Assembly (NCBI GenBank): GCA_002392915.1
Contig: DGHQ01000025.1
Location: 74,881-138,880 of the forward strand
DNA: 64,000 nucleotides
Source: Bacteroidales bacterium UBA3844
GTDB taxonomy: Bacteria; Bacteroidota; Bacteroidia; Bacteroidales; Paludibacteraceae
Direction of reading: 5' to 3'
The translations under genes were made by a program, and so were the position numbers. Below the pieces are notes generated by a model that searched no databases, was not told the origin of the DNA, and saw only the letters and a program-made list of their open reading frames with translations. Every line of letters begins with the position of its first letter. Within the stretch, counting starts at the first letter, position 1. Below, in pieces: positions 26,618-34,845 of this stretch.

Positions 26618-28576
26618 TTATTTTACTAATGTCGTTTTCTTATGCGAAACCAAATATTCGTATGCAGCAAAACGACGTCGCAATAAGCTATCCAAATATA
26701 AACAAGAATCTTTAGCCACCTCTTTATATTTCTCCCGAATATCGTACGACTTAATCATATTTGTGCGCGGATCTGTCAGATAAAGATACGATGAATCTCT
26801 TGCACATAGGATATCATCCGTTGAATAAAACACTTCTGATGAAGTATTATTCAAAACATCACATCCAAAGCCTACATTATCATACTCTATTCCAAGCAAG
26901 GAGAACAATATCGCCTGGATATCCGTTTGGCAACAAAAATCTTTCTCTGTCTTTTTACCAATACGTGAGGAATGAATTATCAATGGCACATGGTTGAAAC
27001 TCTCGGCAACCTCACATTCTGGTCTGCCAATGATTTTTCCGTGATCAGCGACAAAGACAAAAACGGTGTTTTCATAAAGTCCACATCTCTTCATGCCCTC
27101 AAAAAATCGTCTTAAACAATAATCGGAATATAAGACAATCGCATACTCGGCATCCCAGCCATGAGCATCAAACCAATCCGGCACGACGTATGGCGGATGG
27201 TTGGAAATTGTGAGCAACACACTGAAGAATGGCTGTTGCATCGTCTTTAGCTCATTCAAAGCGTAATCGAACAGGAATCCGTCACTGACTCCAAAACTGT
27301 TGACTATAGAATCTCCCGGATAATCCTCCTGCGAACGGATATGCTTGAATCCATTGGTGCGCAAAAAAGCGTTCATATTGTCGTACTGGCTTTCATGCGT
27401 CATATAAAATGATGTAGAATAGCCTTTCTCAGCGAAGACGTTGGGCATTCCATAATATGTGGGGATATCTGTACCCTTCATCGCATTTCTCGACAAGACG
27501 GTAGGGAATCCATACAAAGTGGAATAGATGCCTTGATTTGTATGGTTGCCAACACTATAGAAATTTTCAAACGAAAAGCTTTCATTCCACAAGCTATCCA
27601 AAAAAGGAGTCATTCTCACATCACATCCGAAATGTTGCATCAGTTTTGCACTCATACTCTCCATCAAGATAATCACAACATTTGGTTTTTCCCCTTCTGC
27701 AAAAATAGCCGACGAATCTCGTTTGATATGACGTTGCAGAGAGAGCGAGTCTACCGAAAAGACATCTGATGTCCCTCTCTGCATATCATGTCTGATTTTT
27801 CGCACCGCCGTCTCTCCATCCATAAGATTCAGTCCACGGTTTTCTCGTCGGTTGTTGTCAATATAGGTGTTGAGCAGATTGAATGCCGCATTCACACCAA
27901 GTCTGTTCAAAAAATAATCGTCACAATAATACACCGCCGACACCTTAATAGGATTATACCCCATTCTGCCACGGATTCCAAACATACACAATCCGATCAC
28001 CACAAGAGATACGGCAAAGATTTTCAATCTGTCGACGTAATTGACCACCGTCTTTCCCGACAATAATCCTTCCAAAGTCTTTTCCGAGTGTCTCCAGATG
28101 AAAATGTCAAAAAGAGCAATGAGCGATAATCCACTAATTATCAGCACCCAATACGACGGCTCTTCAAGAATCATCGTCACAGCCGTGCCAGCCTCCTCCA
28201 TCCACTCAAAAATAGATGAATTGATGACATTTGAAAAATACTTGAAATACTGAAGATTAGCAGCTTGAAGCGCTATTTCCACAGACAACACAGCTATGAC
28301 AACCGTCACAACTGTACGCCAAACATACTTGTTGAAAAAAGGAATTATCGAACTTATAAACAATAATAGCACGTAAGGCAGAATCATCACATAGCACACC
28401 GCCACGTTGTCGAGCCAAAGTCCACGCACAAAAGCCGGCCAAACAGGATTGGAGACATTAGCGTCGACAAAATCATTCAGATAAAAATATTGCGCAAGTC
28501 GCAACACGGATAAAACCAATAATGCTGCGAGATGCGTAGTTATAACAAACCTGAAAGCCTTAAAAAAATTATTCAT
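26618..28576 (-). CDS. LTA synthase-like phosphotransferase, paralog 2
   Basis: The product is 652 aa with N-terminal membrane helices and a periplasmic alkaline-phosphatase-superfamily domain. Motifs: 'VVIILMESMSAKLM' (metal Glu), 'VGNHTNQGIYSTLYG' (nucleophile Thr, about residue 340), 'HPPYVVPDWF', 'FVADHGKIIGRP' (DHG site). It shares layout with the product at 12490-14418 but is clearly diverged. It probably transfers phosphoglycerol or phosphoethanolamine to an envelope acceptor. It overlaps the upstream NamZ-type gene by 8 bp and is followed by a GtrB-like transferase, indicating a single transcript. Confidence 0.85.
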   Translation of the reverse strand: MNNFFKAFRFVITTHLAALLVLSVLRLAQYFYLNDFVDANVSNPVWPAFVRGLWLDNVAVCYVMILPYVLLLFISSIIPFFNKYVWRTVVTVVIAVLSVEIALQAANLQYFKYFSNVINSSIFEWMEEAGTAVTMILEEPSYWVLIISGLSLIALFDIFIWRHSEKTLEGLLSGKTVVNYVDRLKIFAVSLVVIGLCMFGIRGRMGYNPIKVSAVYYCDDYFLNRLGVNAAFNLLNTYIDNNRRENRGLNLMDGETAVRKIRHDMQRGTSDVFSVDSLSLQRHIKRDSSAIFAEGEKPNVVIILMESMSAKLMQHFGCDVRMTPFLDSLWNESFSFENFYSVGNHTNQGIYSTLYGFPTVLSRNAMKGTDIPTYYGMPNVFAEKGYSTSFYMTHESQYDNMNAFLRTNGFKHIRSQEDYPGDSIVNSFGVSDGFLFDYALNELKTMQQPFFSVLLTISNHPPYVVPDWFDAHGWDAEYAIVLYSDYCLRRFFEGMKRCGLYENTVFVFVADHGKIIGRPECEVAESFNHVPLIIHSSRIGKKTEKDFCCQTDIQAILFSLLGIEYDNVGFGCDVLNNTSSEVFYSTDDILCARDSSYLYLTDPRTNMIKSYDIREKYKEVAKDSCLYLDSLLRRRFAAYEYLVSHKKTTLVK

Positions 28577-29798
28577 AGAGATGATACTTTTTTGACTTAC
28601 GTCTCCACGACGATTCCGAATCTCTCCAGATGTCCTTCACATCGTCAAAACGATACCTTTCCGACATCTTCAGACGAATCATGTTTGTGCCACAAACATT
28701 GTCGAAACTCTTTTTCGTCTTTTCCGGACACATTCCAAATATATCTTTCGACGGATAAAGATTATGCATTGCCTCCAACACTCTGAACTGGACTTCCGTC
28801 AGCCTAGCTTTCTGCAAATCATCCACATAGACCTGCACTCCCTGAACAATTTTGCCAGAAAGAGCTGAGAATTGCGGTTTATATACAATAGGACGGAATG
28901 AGACTCCATCCAACTTCATATTATTCAGCTCCATAGCCAACGAATCAGCATTCACCCAATCTGCAGCAAAAGCGTCGAAAGGGATTGTGTAGCCCACACC
29001 TATCTGAAGCACACCAAGTTCTCCCACAATACCACTCATCGGATAATAGGCTGCGCACTGCCAATAAGGAATCTGCGGAGATGTCATCACCCAACGCAAT
29101 CCCGTCTGCGAATAATCCATGTCTCGTCTCCATCCTTTCATCGGCACCACAGTAAGATTGCATTTCTTTTTTGTCAGACCCTCTTCGTTGAGTAAATTGG
29201 CAAGTTCACCAGGAGTCAGGCCATAGACATATGGGATAGGATATTTGCTGATGAAGCTGAAATAACCCTCACTCACAAGTGGACCCTCCACCTTGTTTCC
29301 TCCAAGCGGATTAGGACGGTCGAGTACGACAACCTCCTTCCCATTTTCTCCAGCAGCCTCCATCAAAAGGCCCAATGAACTGATGAATGTGTAGGAGCGA
29401 CAGCCGACATCCTGAATATCGTAGACCACCACGTCCACATCCTTCAGCATATCAACAGTAGGCTTCTTCGTTTTGCCATAAAGGCTGTGGACCTTCAATC
29501 CCGTCTTCGTATCGACGGATCCACTGACAGTTCCTCCTGCGTATACATTGCCACGCACCCCATGTTCGGGAGCAAACAGACAGACCAGATTGACACCGTC
29601 TGCTGAATTTAAGACGTCAATCGTGCTTTGCAAATTGGAATCCACACCTGTGGCATTGGTCAGCAGACCAACTCTTTTTCCCTTCAATATATCAAAATCA
29701 CGCTGTTTGAGCACATCGATTCCAAGCGTCACCTGAGCCAACGCAGACAGGACGAAAAGAAAAGACATGCAAAGCGGCAAGATTATCCTCATGACCAT
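28569..29798 (-). CDS. NamZ-type exo-beta-N-acetylmuramidase (DUF1343)
   Basis: The product is 409 aa. I place the start at ATG 29798 because it begins a signal peptide (MVMRIILPLCMSFLFVLSALA) and lies just downstream of the -7 element; longer in-frame starts would lie upstream of it. Family motifs: 'RVGLLTNATGVDSNL', 'FAPEHGVRGN', 'VYDIQDVGCRSYTF', 'VVLDRPNPLGGNKVEG'. NamZ enzymes release N-acetylmuramic acid from the non-reducing end of peptidoglycan fragments and support cell-wall sugar recycling. A secreted or periplasmic location is expected. First gene of the operon with the LtaS-like and GtrB-like genes. Confidence 0.88.
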   Translation of the reverse strand: MVMRIILPLCMSFLFVLSALAQVTLGIDVLKQRDFDILKGKRVGLLTNATGVDSNLQSTIDVLNSADGVNLVCLFAPEHGVRGNVYAGGTVSGSVDTKTGLKVHSLYGKTKKPTVDMLKDVDVVVYDIQDVGCRSYTFISSLGLLMEAAGENGKEVVVLDRPNPLGGNKVEGPLVSEGYFSFISKYPIPYVYGLTPGELANLLNEEGLTKKKCNLTVVPMKGWRRDMDYSQTGLRWVMTSPQIPYWQCAAYYPMSGIVGELGVLQIGVGYTIPFDAFAADWVNADSLAMELNNMKLDGVSFRPIVYKPQFSALSGKIVQGVQVYVDDLQKARLTEVQFRVLEAMHNLYPSKDIFGMCPEKTKKSFDNVCGTNMIRLKMSERYRFDDVKDIWRDSESSWRRKSKKYHLYE

Positions 29799-29819
29799 AC
29801 AATTATTTATTATCGAATA

Positions 29820-29827
29820 CAAAATTA
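29820..29827 (-). promoter_or_regulatory. -7 element (TAATTTTG) of the NamZ-type operon
   Basis: On the minus strand TAATTTTG lies 21 bp before ATG 29798 and matches TAnnTTTG. It decides the start-codon choice for the gene. Confidence 0.6.
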
Positions 29828-29914
29828 CTCTTATTTTTTGGAAATTCATATTGGCATTTGAATTCATCTTAAGAAGCCGTTTAGATTTAATTAAAATATT
29901 TTGGAAATAGTGTT

Positions 29915-29947
29915 GGATTGTTAAGGGCGTTCCGCCCTTAACAATCC
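29915..29947. repeat. hairpin-1-only copy (D) of the dispersed repeat
   Basis: GGATTGTTAAGGGCG pairs perfectly over 15 bp with CGCCCTTAACAATCC around a TTC loop. It contains the same GGATTGTTAAGGGCG core as copies A-C but has no hairpin 2 and is symmetric. It lies between divergent promoters, so it is not an ordinary terminator of a flanking gene. Confidence 0.7.
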
Positions 29948-30051
29948 TCATTCTAAGGCACTTTAAAGCATAGTAATAAAAATCCGCTATATTGATTACA
30001 TAATCCCATATTTTGTATGAATCACAATGCCTTTTATTTGTATGTTATTAG

Positions 30052-30059
30052 TATTTTTG
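30052..30059 (+). promoter_or_regulatory. -7 element (TATTTTTG) of the GHL10 gene
   Basis: TATTTTTG matches TAnnTTTG and lies 26 bp before ATG 30086. The in-frame ATG at 30017 lies upstream of it and is therefore rejected as the start. Confidence 0.6.
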
Positions 30060-30085
30060 CAAAGAACTTATATGATTTACAAAAC

Positions 30086-31579
30086 ATGAGAACTTATTTG
30101 AGCATTATCGCATTCCTATTTTCTATTATTATGTTGCCTGCCCACGCCGCGAAGAAACATGAACTACGAGGAGCGTGGATTGCCACTGTAGCCAATATCG
30201 ACTGGCCGTCAACAAAAGGCAATTATGAAAAGCAGAAAGACGAAATGATCGCGATGCTCGACTCGCTTCACAGCTGCAACATCAACACCATATTCCTTCA
30301 GGTGCGTCCATGCGCAGATGCACTCTACAAATCAGAGATGGAGCCATGGAGTGCCTATCTTTCCGGCAAACAAGGTTCAGAAGTGAATTACGATCCGTTA
30401 GCCTTTGCGATTGACGAATGCCACAAGAGATGTATGGAAGTGCATGCTTGGATAAATCCATACCGTGTGACAAACGGTGAAGGAGTGGATAAATTGAGTA
30501 AGAATCATCTCTATTTCCGTCGCCCCGAACTATTTCTGACCTATGGAGGAAAGGTATATTTCAATCCCGGCCTTGAGGAAGTACGTGATTATCTGACGAG
30601 TATTGTGATGGATATTGTCCTTCGTTATGATGTCGACGGAATACACATGGACGACTATTTTTATCCATACAAAGTGGCAGGAGAGGAATTTCCAGATTTT
30701 GAGACATTCAAAAACCATCACCGCGACCAATACGACCGTCAGGCATGGCGACGCGATAATGTCAACCTTGTTGTGAAAATGATTCACGACGCCATCCACA
30801 GAGCAAAGCCTTGGGTATGGTTTGGAGTCAGTCCATTCGGTGTGTACCGCAACGAAAAAGACGACTGGAGAGCCACAAAAGCAGGAGCTTCATGCACCAA
30901 CTATGATGAATTATGCGCAGACGTGCTGTTATGGCTGGAAAAGGGGTGGATTGACTATGCCGCTCCACAGCTATATTGGGAGCTAGGACGTGAAGGTCTC
31001 GACTACGGAGTGTTGAGCAAATGGTGGGGAGACTGGTCGTACGGCAGAAACATGTTCGTCGGACTTTATGCAAGCGGTTTGGCAGTGAAGAAAGACAAAG
31101 CATGGAAAGAAGGCAACGAAGTGATCCGCCAGTTAAACACAAGCTACAACAACAATAAAATCAACGGATATATCTTCTACAGTGCAAAATATCTGCGTGA
31201 CGATTACCGTGGATTGAAAACAGAGTTGAAAAAAGACCTGTTCAGATACCCAGCTCTTGTGCCAGTGGACCCAATGACAGAAAGTTCACCGTCATCCGCA
31301 CCTAAAGGGCTTAAAATAGAGGGCGACATGATGCGATGGAAACCAGTTGTGAAGAAAGGCGGATACGACACAAGATATTATGCGATCTACTGTTTCAGTG
31401 AATTTGAAGACGTAGATTTGAACAAAGTGGAAAGAATCATCGCGTTCACACAAGCATCAGAAGTCGACGTGCAGGAATTCCGTCTTCCCAATGGAAACTA
31501 TAAATTCGTTGTCACATCAATCAACAAATTCAGACACGAATCAAAAGCGTCAAAACCGATTGTGTTTGAGCATAAATAG
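30086..31579 (+). CDS. GHL10-family glycoside hydrolase (YddW/DigH, YngK-like)
   Basis: The product is 497 aa from ATG 30086, starting with a signal peptide (MRTYLSIIAFLFSIIMLPAHA). The catalytic TIM barrel follows: 'LRGAWIATVANIDWPS', 'FLQVRPCADALY', 'HAWINPYRV', 'DGIHMDDYFYPY' (acidic cluster) and 'FGVSPFGVYRN'. A C-terminal ~100-aa fibronectin-III-like domain ends the protein. E. coli DigH (YddW) of this family cleaves denuded peptidoglycan glycans at division. The gene diverges from the NamZ-type operon, which suggests joint action on peptidoglycan strands, but this is inference. Confidence 0.85.
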   Translation: MRTYLSIIAFLFSIIMLPAHAAKKHELRGAWIATVANIDWPSTKGNYEKQKDEMIAMLDSLHSCNINTIFLQVRPCADALYKSEMEPWSAYLSGKQGSEVNYDPLAFAIDECHKRCMEVHAWINPYRVTNGEGVDKLSKNHLYFRRPELFLTYGGKVYFNPGLEEVRDYLTSIVMDIVLRYDVDGIHMDDYFYPYKVAGEEFPDFETFKNHHRDQYDRQAWRRDNVNLVVKMIHDAIHRAKPWVWFGVSPFGVYRNEKDDWRATKAGASCTNYDELCADVLLWLEKGWIDYAAPQLYWELGREGLDYGVLSKWWGDWSYGRNMFVGLYASGLAVKKDKAWKEGNEVIRQLNTSYNNNKINGYIFYSAKYLRDDYRGLKTELKKDLFRYPALVPVDPMTESSPSSAPKGLKIEGDMMRWKPVVKKGGYDTRYYAIYCFSEFEDVDLNKVERIIAFTQASEVDVQEFRLPNGNYKFVVTSINKFRHESKASKPIVFEHK

Positions 31580-31628
31580 AAATAACACAAACAATAATAA
31601 AATATTTTTATATTTTTTCATCTAAAGG

Positions 31629-31658
31629 TTTGTTATTATGTAATATTCCGTATATTTG
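31629..31658 (+). promoter_or_regulatory. complete Bacteroidota promoter (TTTG-N18-TATATTTG)
   Basis: TTTG at 31629-31632 and TATATTTG at 31651-31658 match the -33 and -7 elements with 18-bp spacing, the best-formed promoter in the window. Transcription would start near 31665, with a leader of about 70 nt before ATG 31733. Confidence 0.7.
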
Positions 31659-31732
31659 CACTAACTTTTTATGCGACAAATGAATTGTATTGCATAATTA
31701 TATACAAAATTCAATCATAAACTAAAATAATA

Positions 31733-32304
31733 ATGAAAACAATTAAAGGAGTATTGTTGTCAGTTTTTGCTTTTCTTTTTGCATTAGTGCATACGCTCAA
31801 GATCAAGAAGTAGTAGAACCTGATTTCGTTGGAGAGTGCTTTTATTTAAAGGCAGACGGAACCAATGTTAAATTGGACAAGTCTAGAACAGTTTCAAGAA
31901 CAAAAGCTAACGCTGGTATATTCATTGCAGGTGTGGGTAAAGTCAGAGATGAAATTCATCTAGAGACACCAGCAGCTAAAACAAGAATTTCAGGACGCAA
32001 CATAAAGTTGATCGTAAAAGCCGTAGACAACTTGTCAGATCCAATGACAATAATAAGAATTTTCAAGTTCGAGACAAAGAAGAAATACCGTAAGGCTGTA
32101 ATCTCTGAGGTTGGAACATTCTCAGGTGCAAAAGGGAACGATTTGGAATACGTAGATTTCGAGGCTAAGAAATACGGACAGAGTTCTTACTATTTGTCAA
32201 TCACAAACACATTGGAACCAGGAGAGTACGGTATCATCGTAACTAACCCTAATAACAAAGATGAAAAACAGATTGTTGTTAGCTGTTTCGGCATTGACAA
32301 ATAA
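31733..32304 (+). pseudogene. small secreted protein gene with a 1-nt frameshift in the signal peptide
   Basis: ATG 31733 opens a signal peptide (MKTIKGVLLSVFAFLFA...) that hits a stop at 31811. The downstream frame, open from 31747 to the stop at 32304, carries the rest of a signal peptide with a cleavage site (ISAYAQ|DQE) and the mature protein ('VEPDFVGECFYLKADGTNV'...). Adding one T to the T5 run at 31776-31780 joins both into a continuous 190-aa secreted protein. The mature part is beta-rich and unrecognised. A good promoter and terminator bracket the gene, so it is either a recent mutation, a sequencing error, or expressed by slippage. Confidence 0.75.
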
Positions 32305-32325
32305 TCATTAAAGTATCATAGATAT

Positions 32326-32360
32326 AAACAGGTGGTAATCAGTTACCACCTGTTTTTTTA
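32326..32360 (+). terminator. strong intrinsic terminator
   Basis: AAACAGGTGGTAA-tcag-TTACCACCTGTTT is a perfect 13-bp stem followed by TTTT. It ends the frameshifted secreted-protein transcript. Confidence 0.92.
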
Positions 32361-32456
32361 TATTATAGACCTGAAATGAGGTCACTAAAAAAGGACAAGA
32401 TTAAACTTTAACAAGTTAGGTTCATTTGAACCGTTAAGATCTTTATAATTTTTATA

Positions 32457-32464
32457 TAATTTTG
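32457..32464 (+). promoter_or_regulatory. -7 element (TAATTTTG) of an orphan RNA
   Basis: TAATTTTG matches TAnnTTTG and lies eight bases before the start of a strongly paired stretch with no open frame. It lies downstream of a strong terminator, so it starts a separate transcript. Confidence 0.55.
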
Positions 32465-32468
32465 TCAA

Positions 32469-32672
32469 AGTGATCCTTGAGATGAGTTGTGTCAGTAAAT
32501 GATATGTTGAGGATTTGCAGCACCCCCATAAGTGGTGCTATCAAATCGCATATCATGCTGCACAACATCAACGAGGCTGTAGGGCACAAATAGCAGCATA
32601 ATCTATTGACACATGTAGTTCATTGGGGTTGCAAATACACAAATAAAGTCCATTGGTTCAAGGATCCTGTGT
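32469..32672 (+). ncRNA. candidate structured non-coding RNA, unidentified
   Basis: This non-coding stretch between the secreted-protein terminator and tsf has nested pairing. An outer stem GATCCTTGA (32472-32480) pairs with TCAAGGATC (32658-32666). Inside it TGTGTCA (32488-32494) pairs with TGACACA (32607-32613). A long hairpin is formed by ATGATATG/CATATCAT (32499-32506, 32549-32556), GATTTG/CAAATC and AGCACC/GGTGCT. A second hairpin uses GCTGC/GCAGC (32557-32561, 32593-32597). A -7 promoter lies just upstream. It lacks the SRP domain-IV motif, a tmRNA tag frame and tRNA-like ends; 6S RNA has similar length but is normally unbranched. The 3' end is uncertain. It could be a known Bacteroidota RNA I do not recognise. 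Confidence 0.55.
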
Positions 32673-32775
32673 GACTACATATTTTATTATTTCAAACGGA
32701 TTAACGTTATTTATATGAATCAATAGCACCAAAAAGAAAAGTATAATCAGATAAAAAGAAAGTATTGAAACAAAA

Positions 32776-32808
32776 AAATCCAAACATTTTCATGTCCGGA
32801 TTTTTATA
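32776..32808 (-). terminator. intrinsic terminator of the rplM-rpsI-rpsB-tsf operon
   Basis: On the minus strand TCCGGACA-tgaaaa-TGTTTGGA forms a stem with one mismatch followed by TTTTTTTG. It lies just after the tsf stop codon at 32826. Confidence 0.8.
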
Positions 32809-32825
32809 TTTGGGGAATCTATTGA

Positions 32826-33824
32826 TTACTCCTCGTTCAAAGTGAATCTCTTGAATGCTGATACAGAAATACCCTTCTTTGAGCAGAACTCCTTAACAGA
32901 GATCTTACCAGCCTCGTCGCCACCACCTTCGTACTTCTGATCAAGAAGAGTGCACTCCTTGAAGAACTTAGACATACGACCGTCAACGATCTTCTCAACC
33001 TTAACCATGTTGATGTTAGCAGCAGCCTCAGCACCAACCTTAGCGATGATCTCGCGAGCCTGAGCAGCCTGCTCCTCAGTCAACCATCCCTTAGTGATGT
33101 TAGAGTTGATATGATCCTCGCTGTCTACGTGTGCTGGGTTGATACCAGCCTTCTTGATAGCAACCTCGATAGCACGGTCAACTTCCTCTTTCTTAGTCTT
33201 CTCGATAGCGATAGCACGCTCGCTGTCCTTAGTAGCCTGAGGAATAGAAGCCTCATCAAGAGCGGCAGGAGCCATAGCAGCAACGTGCATAGCCACACCA
33301 CGTGCAGCCTCTACATCAGCGTTTGCCTCATTAAATGCGATTACTGTTGCAAGCTTGTTACCTGGGTGAACATAGCTAACTGTAGAAGCACCCTTAACAA
33401 CCTCGTAAGCACCCATTTCCATCTTCTCACCTGTCACACCTGAACGCTCAGCGATCAAATCAGCAACCGAACGACCATCAATTGCAGCAGCTAGAAGGGC
33501 ATCCTTATCTGCAACCTTGTTTGCAAGAGCGAAATCAAGAATATTCTTTGTAAGAGCGACGAAATCAGCATTCTTAGCAACGAAGTCAGTCTCACACTTA
33601 ATAGCGACGATACAAGCGAAATCGCCGTTAACACCTGCAAGTACACAACCTTCTGAAGCCTCACGATCGCTTCTCTTAGCTGCGATTGCCTGACCACGCT
33701 TACGGATAAGAGCGATTGCCTGCTCCATATCACCATTAGCCTCTGTAAGTGCATTCTTACAATCCATCATACCAGCATTTGTAAGATCACGAAGCTTCTT
33801 AATATCTGACATTGAAACTGCCAT
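32826..33824 (-). CDS. tsf: translation elongation factor Ts
   Basis: EF-Ts recycles EF-Tu-GDP to EF-Tu-GTP. The product is 332 aa from ATG 33824 (MAVSMSDIKKLRDLTNAG); the frame extends 19 codons further upstream but those are not conserved-looking. Family motifs: 'LTNAGMMDCKNALTEANGD' near the N-terminus, 'ALIRKRGQAIAAKRSDR', and 'VAMHVAAMAP' in the core. It ends the ribosomal-protein operon, 106 bp after rpsB. Confidence 0.97.
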   Translation of the reverse strand: MAVSMSDIKKLRDLTNAGMMDCKNALTEANGDMEQAIALIRKRGQAIAAKRSDREASEGCVLAGVNGDFACIVAIKCETDFVAKNADFVALTKNILDFALANKVADKDALLAAAIDGRSVADLIAERSGVTGEKMEMGAYEVVKGASTVSYVHPGNKLATVIAFNEANADVEAARGVAMHVAAMAPAALDEASIPQATKDSERAIAIEKTKKEEVDRAIEVAIKKAGINPAHVDSEDHINSNITKGWLTEEQAAQAREIIAKVGAEAAANINMVKVEKIVDGRMSKFFKECTLLDQKYEGGGDEAGKISVKEFCSKKGISVSAFKRFTLNEE

Positions 33825-33930
33825 AACTTTCTTAACTTTTATAAATGTTGTAAAATAAAAAGAACCTCGAATCAGCCTCAAAAATGAAGAGCCGTTTCGA
33901 GGTTCATTCTTTATAATCTAAAACTTTGGA

Positions 33931-34722
33931 TTACTCCTCTGTTGCAGCCTCTGGCTTGCTCTTCTTTGCAGAACGAGTTCTACGCTCCTTCTTTGGCTCT
34001 GCAGCCTCAGCCGACTCATTTTCAGTCTTCTCAGCCTTGCGCTCCTCTAGACCCTCACGGATAGCACCGTTAACAGCATCAAGGATAACCTCGATAGACT
34101 TAGTTGCATCATCGTTAGCTGGGATTACGAAATCCACAGAGTTAGGGTTAGAGTTAGTATCAACGATACCGAATACTGGAATACCTAGACGCTTAGCCTC
34201 CTTGATAGCGATGTGCTCCTTCATAACGTCGATTACGAAAAGAGCAGAAGGAAGGCGACTTAGGTCAGCGATAGAACCTAGGTTCTTCTCCAACTTGTTT
34301 CTCTGGCGAGAAATCTGAAGTTTCTCACGCTTTGACAAGTTATCGAATGTACCGTCAGAGATGTTCTTATCGATCTGAGCCATCTTCTTAACAGCCTTAC
34401 GGATTGTAGGGAAGTTTGTCAACATACCACCAGCCCAACGCTCAGTGACATATGGCATACCAACCTCTGTTGCCTTGTCTGCTACAATCTGCTTAGCCTG
34501 CTTCTTAGTAGCGACGAATAGGACTTTCTTGCCCGACTTTACTATTTGTTTCAAAGCTGCAGCAGCCTCATCAACCTTAGCTACAGTTTTGTGAAGATCA
34601 ATAATATGAATACCATTACGCTCCATGAAGATGTAAGGAGCCATAGCTGGATTCCATTTTTTCTTGAGGTGACCAAAGTGGCAACCTGCCTCAAGTAATG
34701 CATCAAAATTAGTTCTTGACAT
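33931..34722 (-). CDS. rpsB: 30S ribosomal protein S2
   Basis: The product is 263 aa. Hallmarks: 'LLEAGCHFGHLKKKWNP' at the N-terminus, 'IHIIDLHKTV', 'RWAGGMLTNF', and 'VFGIVDTNSNPNSVDFVIPA'. The C-terminus is a charged tail (KKERRTRSAKKSK), common in the phylum. It is followed by tsf, its usual partner, and preceded by a 123-bp gap after rpsI that may hold an additional promoter or leader. Confidence 0.98.
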   Translation of the reverse strand: MSRTNFDALLEAGCHFGHLKKKWNPAMAPYIFMERNGIHIIDLHKTVAKVDEAAAALKQIVKSGKKVLFVATKKQAKQIVADKATEVGMPYVTERWAGGMLTNFPTIRKAVKKMAQIDKNISDGTFDNLSKREKLQISRQRNKLEKNLGSIADLSRLPSALFVIDVMKEHIAIKEAKRLGIPVFGIVDTNSNPNSVDFVIPANDDATKSIEVILDAVNGAIREGLEERKAEKTENESAEAAEPKKERRTRSAKKSKPEAATEE

Positions 34723-34845
34723 TTTTTTGATTTTTAATCGTTTACCTTCTTTTAATTAAATCAATGAGATAGTAGCTATAAAAGATCTACCCCATTTAGA
34801 TACTAAACGTATACTTATGCTGCAATTAAGCTGCAACGCCAAGTA

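Noticed and set aside
29799..29951. N-terminal extension of the NamZ-type gene to ATG 29951
   Set aside because: It would place a long non-secretory leader ahead of a good signal peptide, overlap the perfect hairpin, and start upstream of the -7 element.
32469..32672. tmRNA, SRP RNA or riboswitch identity for the structured RNA
   Set aside because: No tag reading frame or tRNA-like ends, no SRP domain-IV core, and it does not lead into a same-strand gene (tsf is on the opposite strand), so it is not a 5'-UTR riboswitch.
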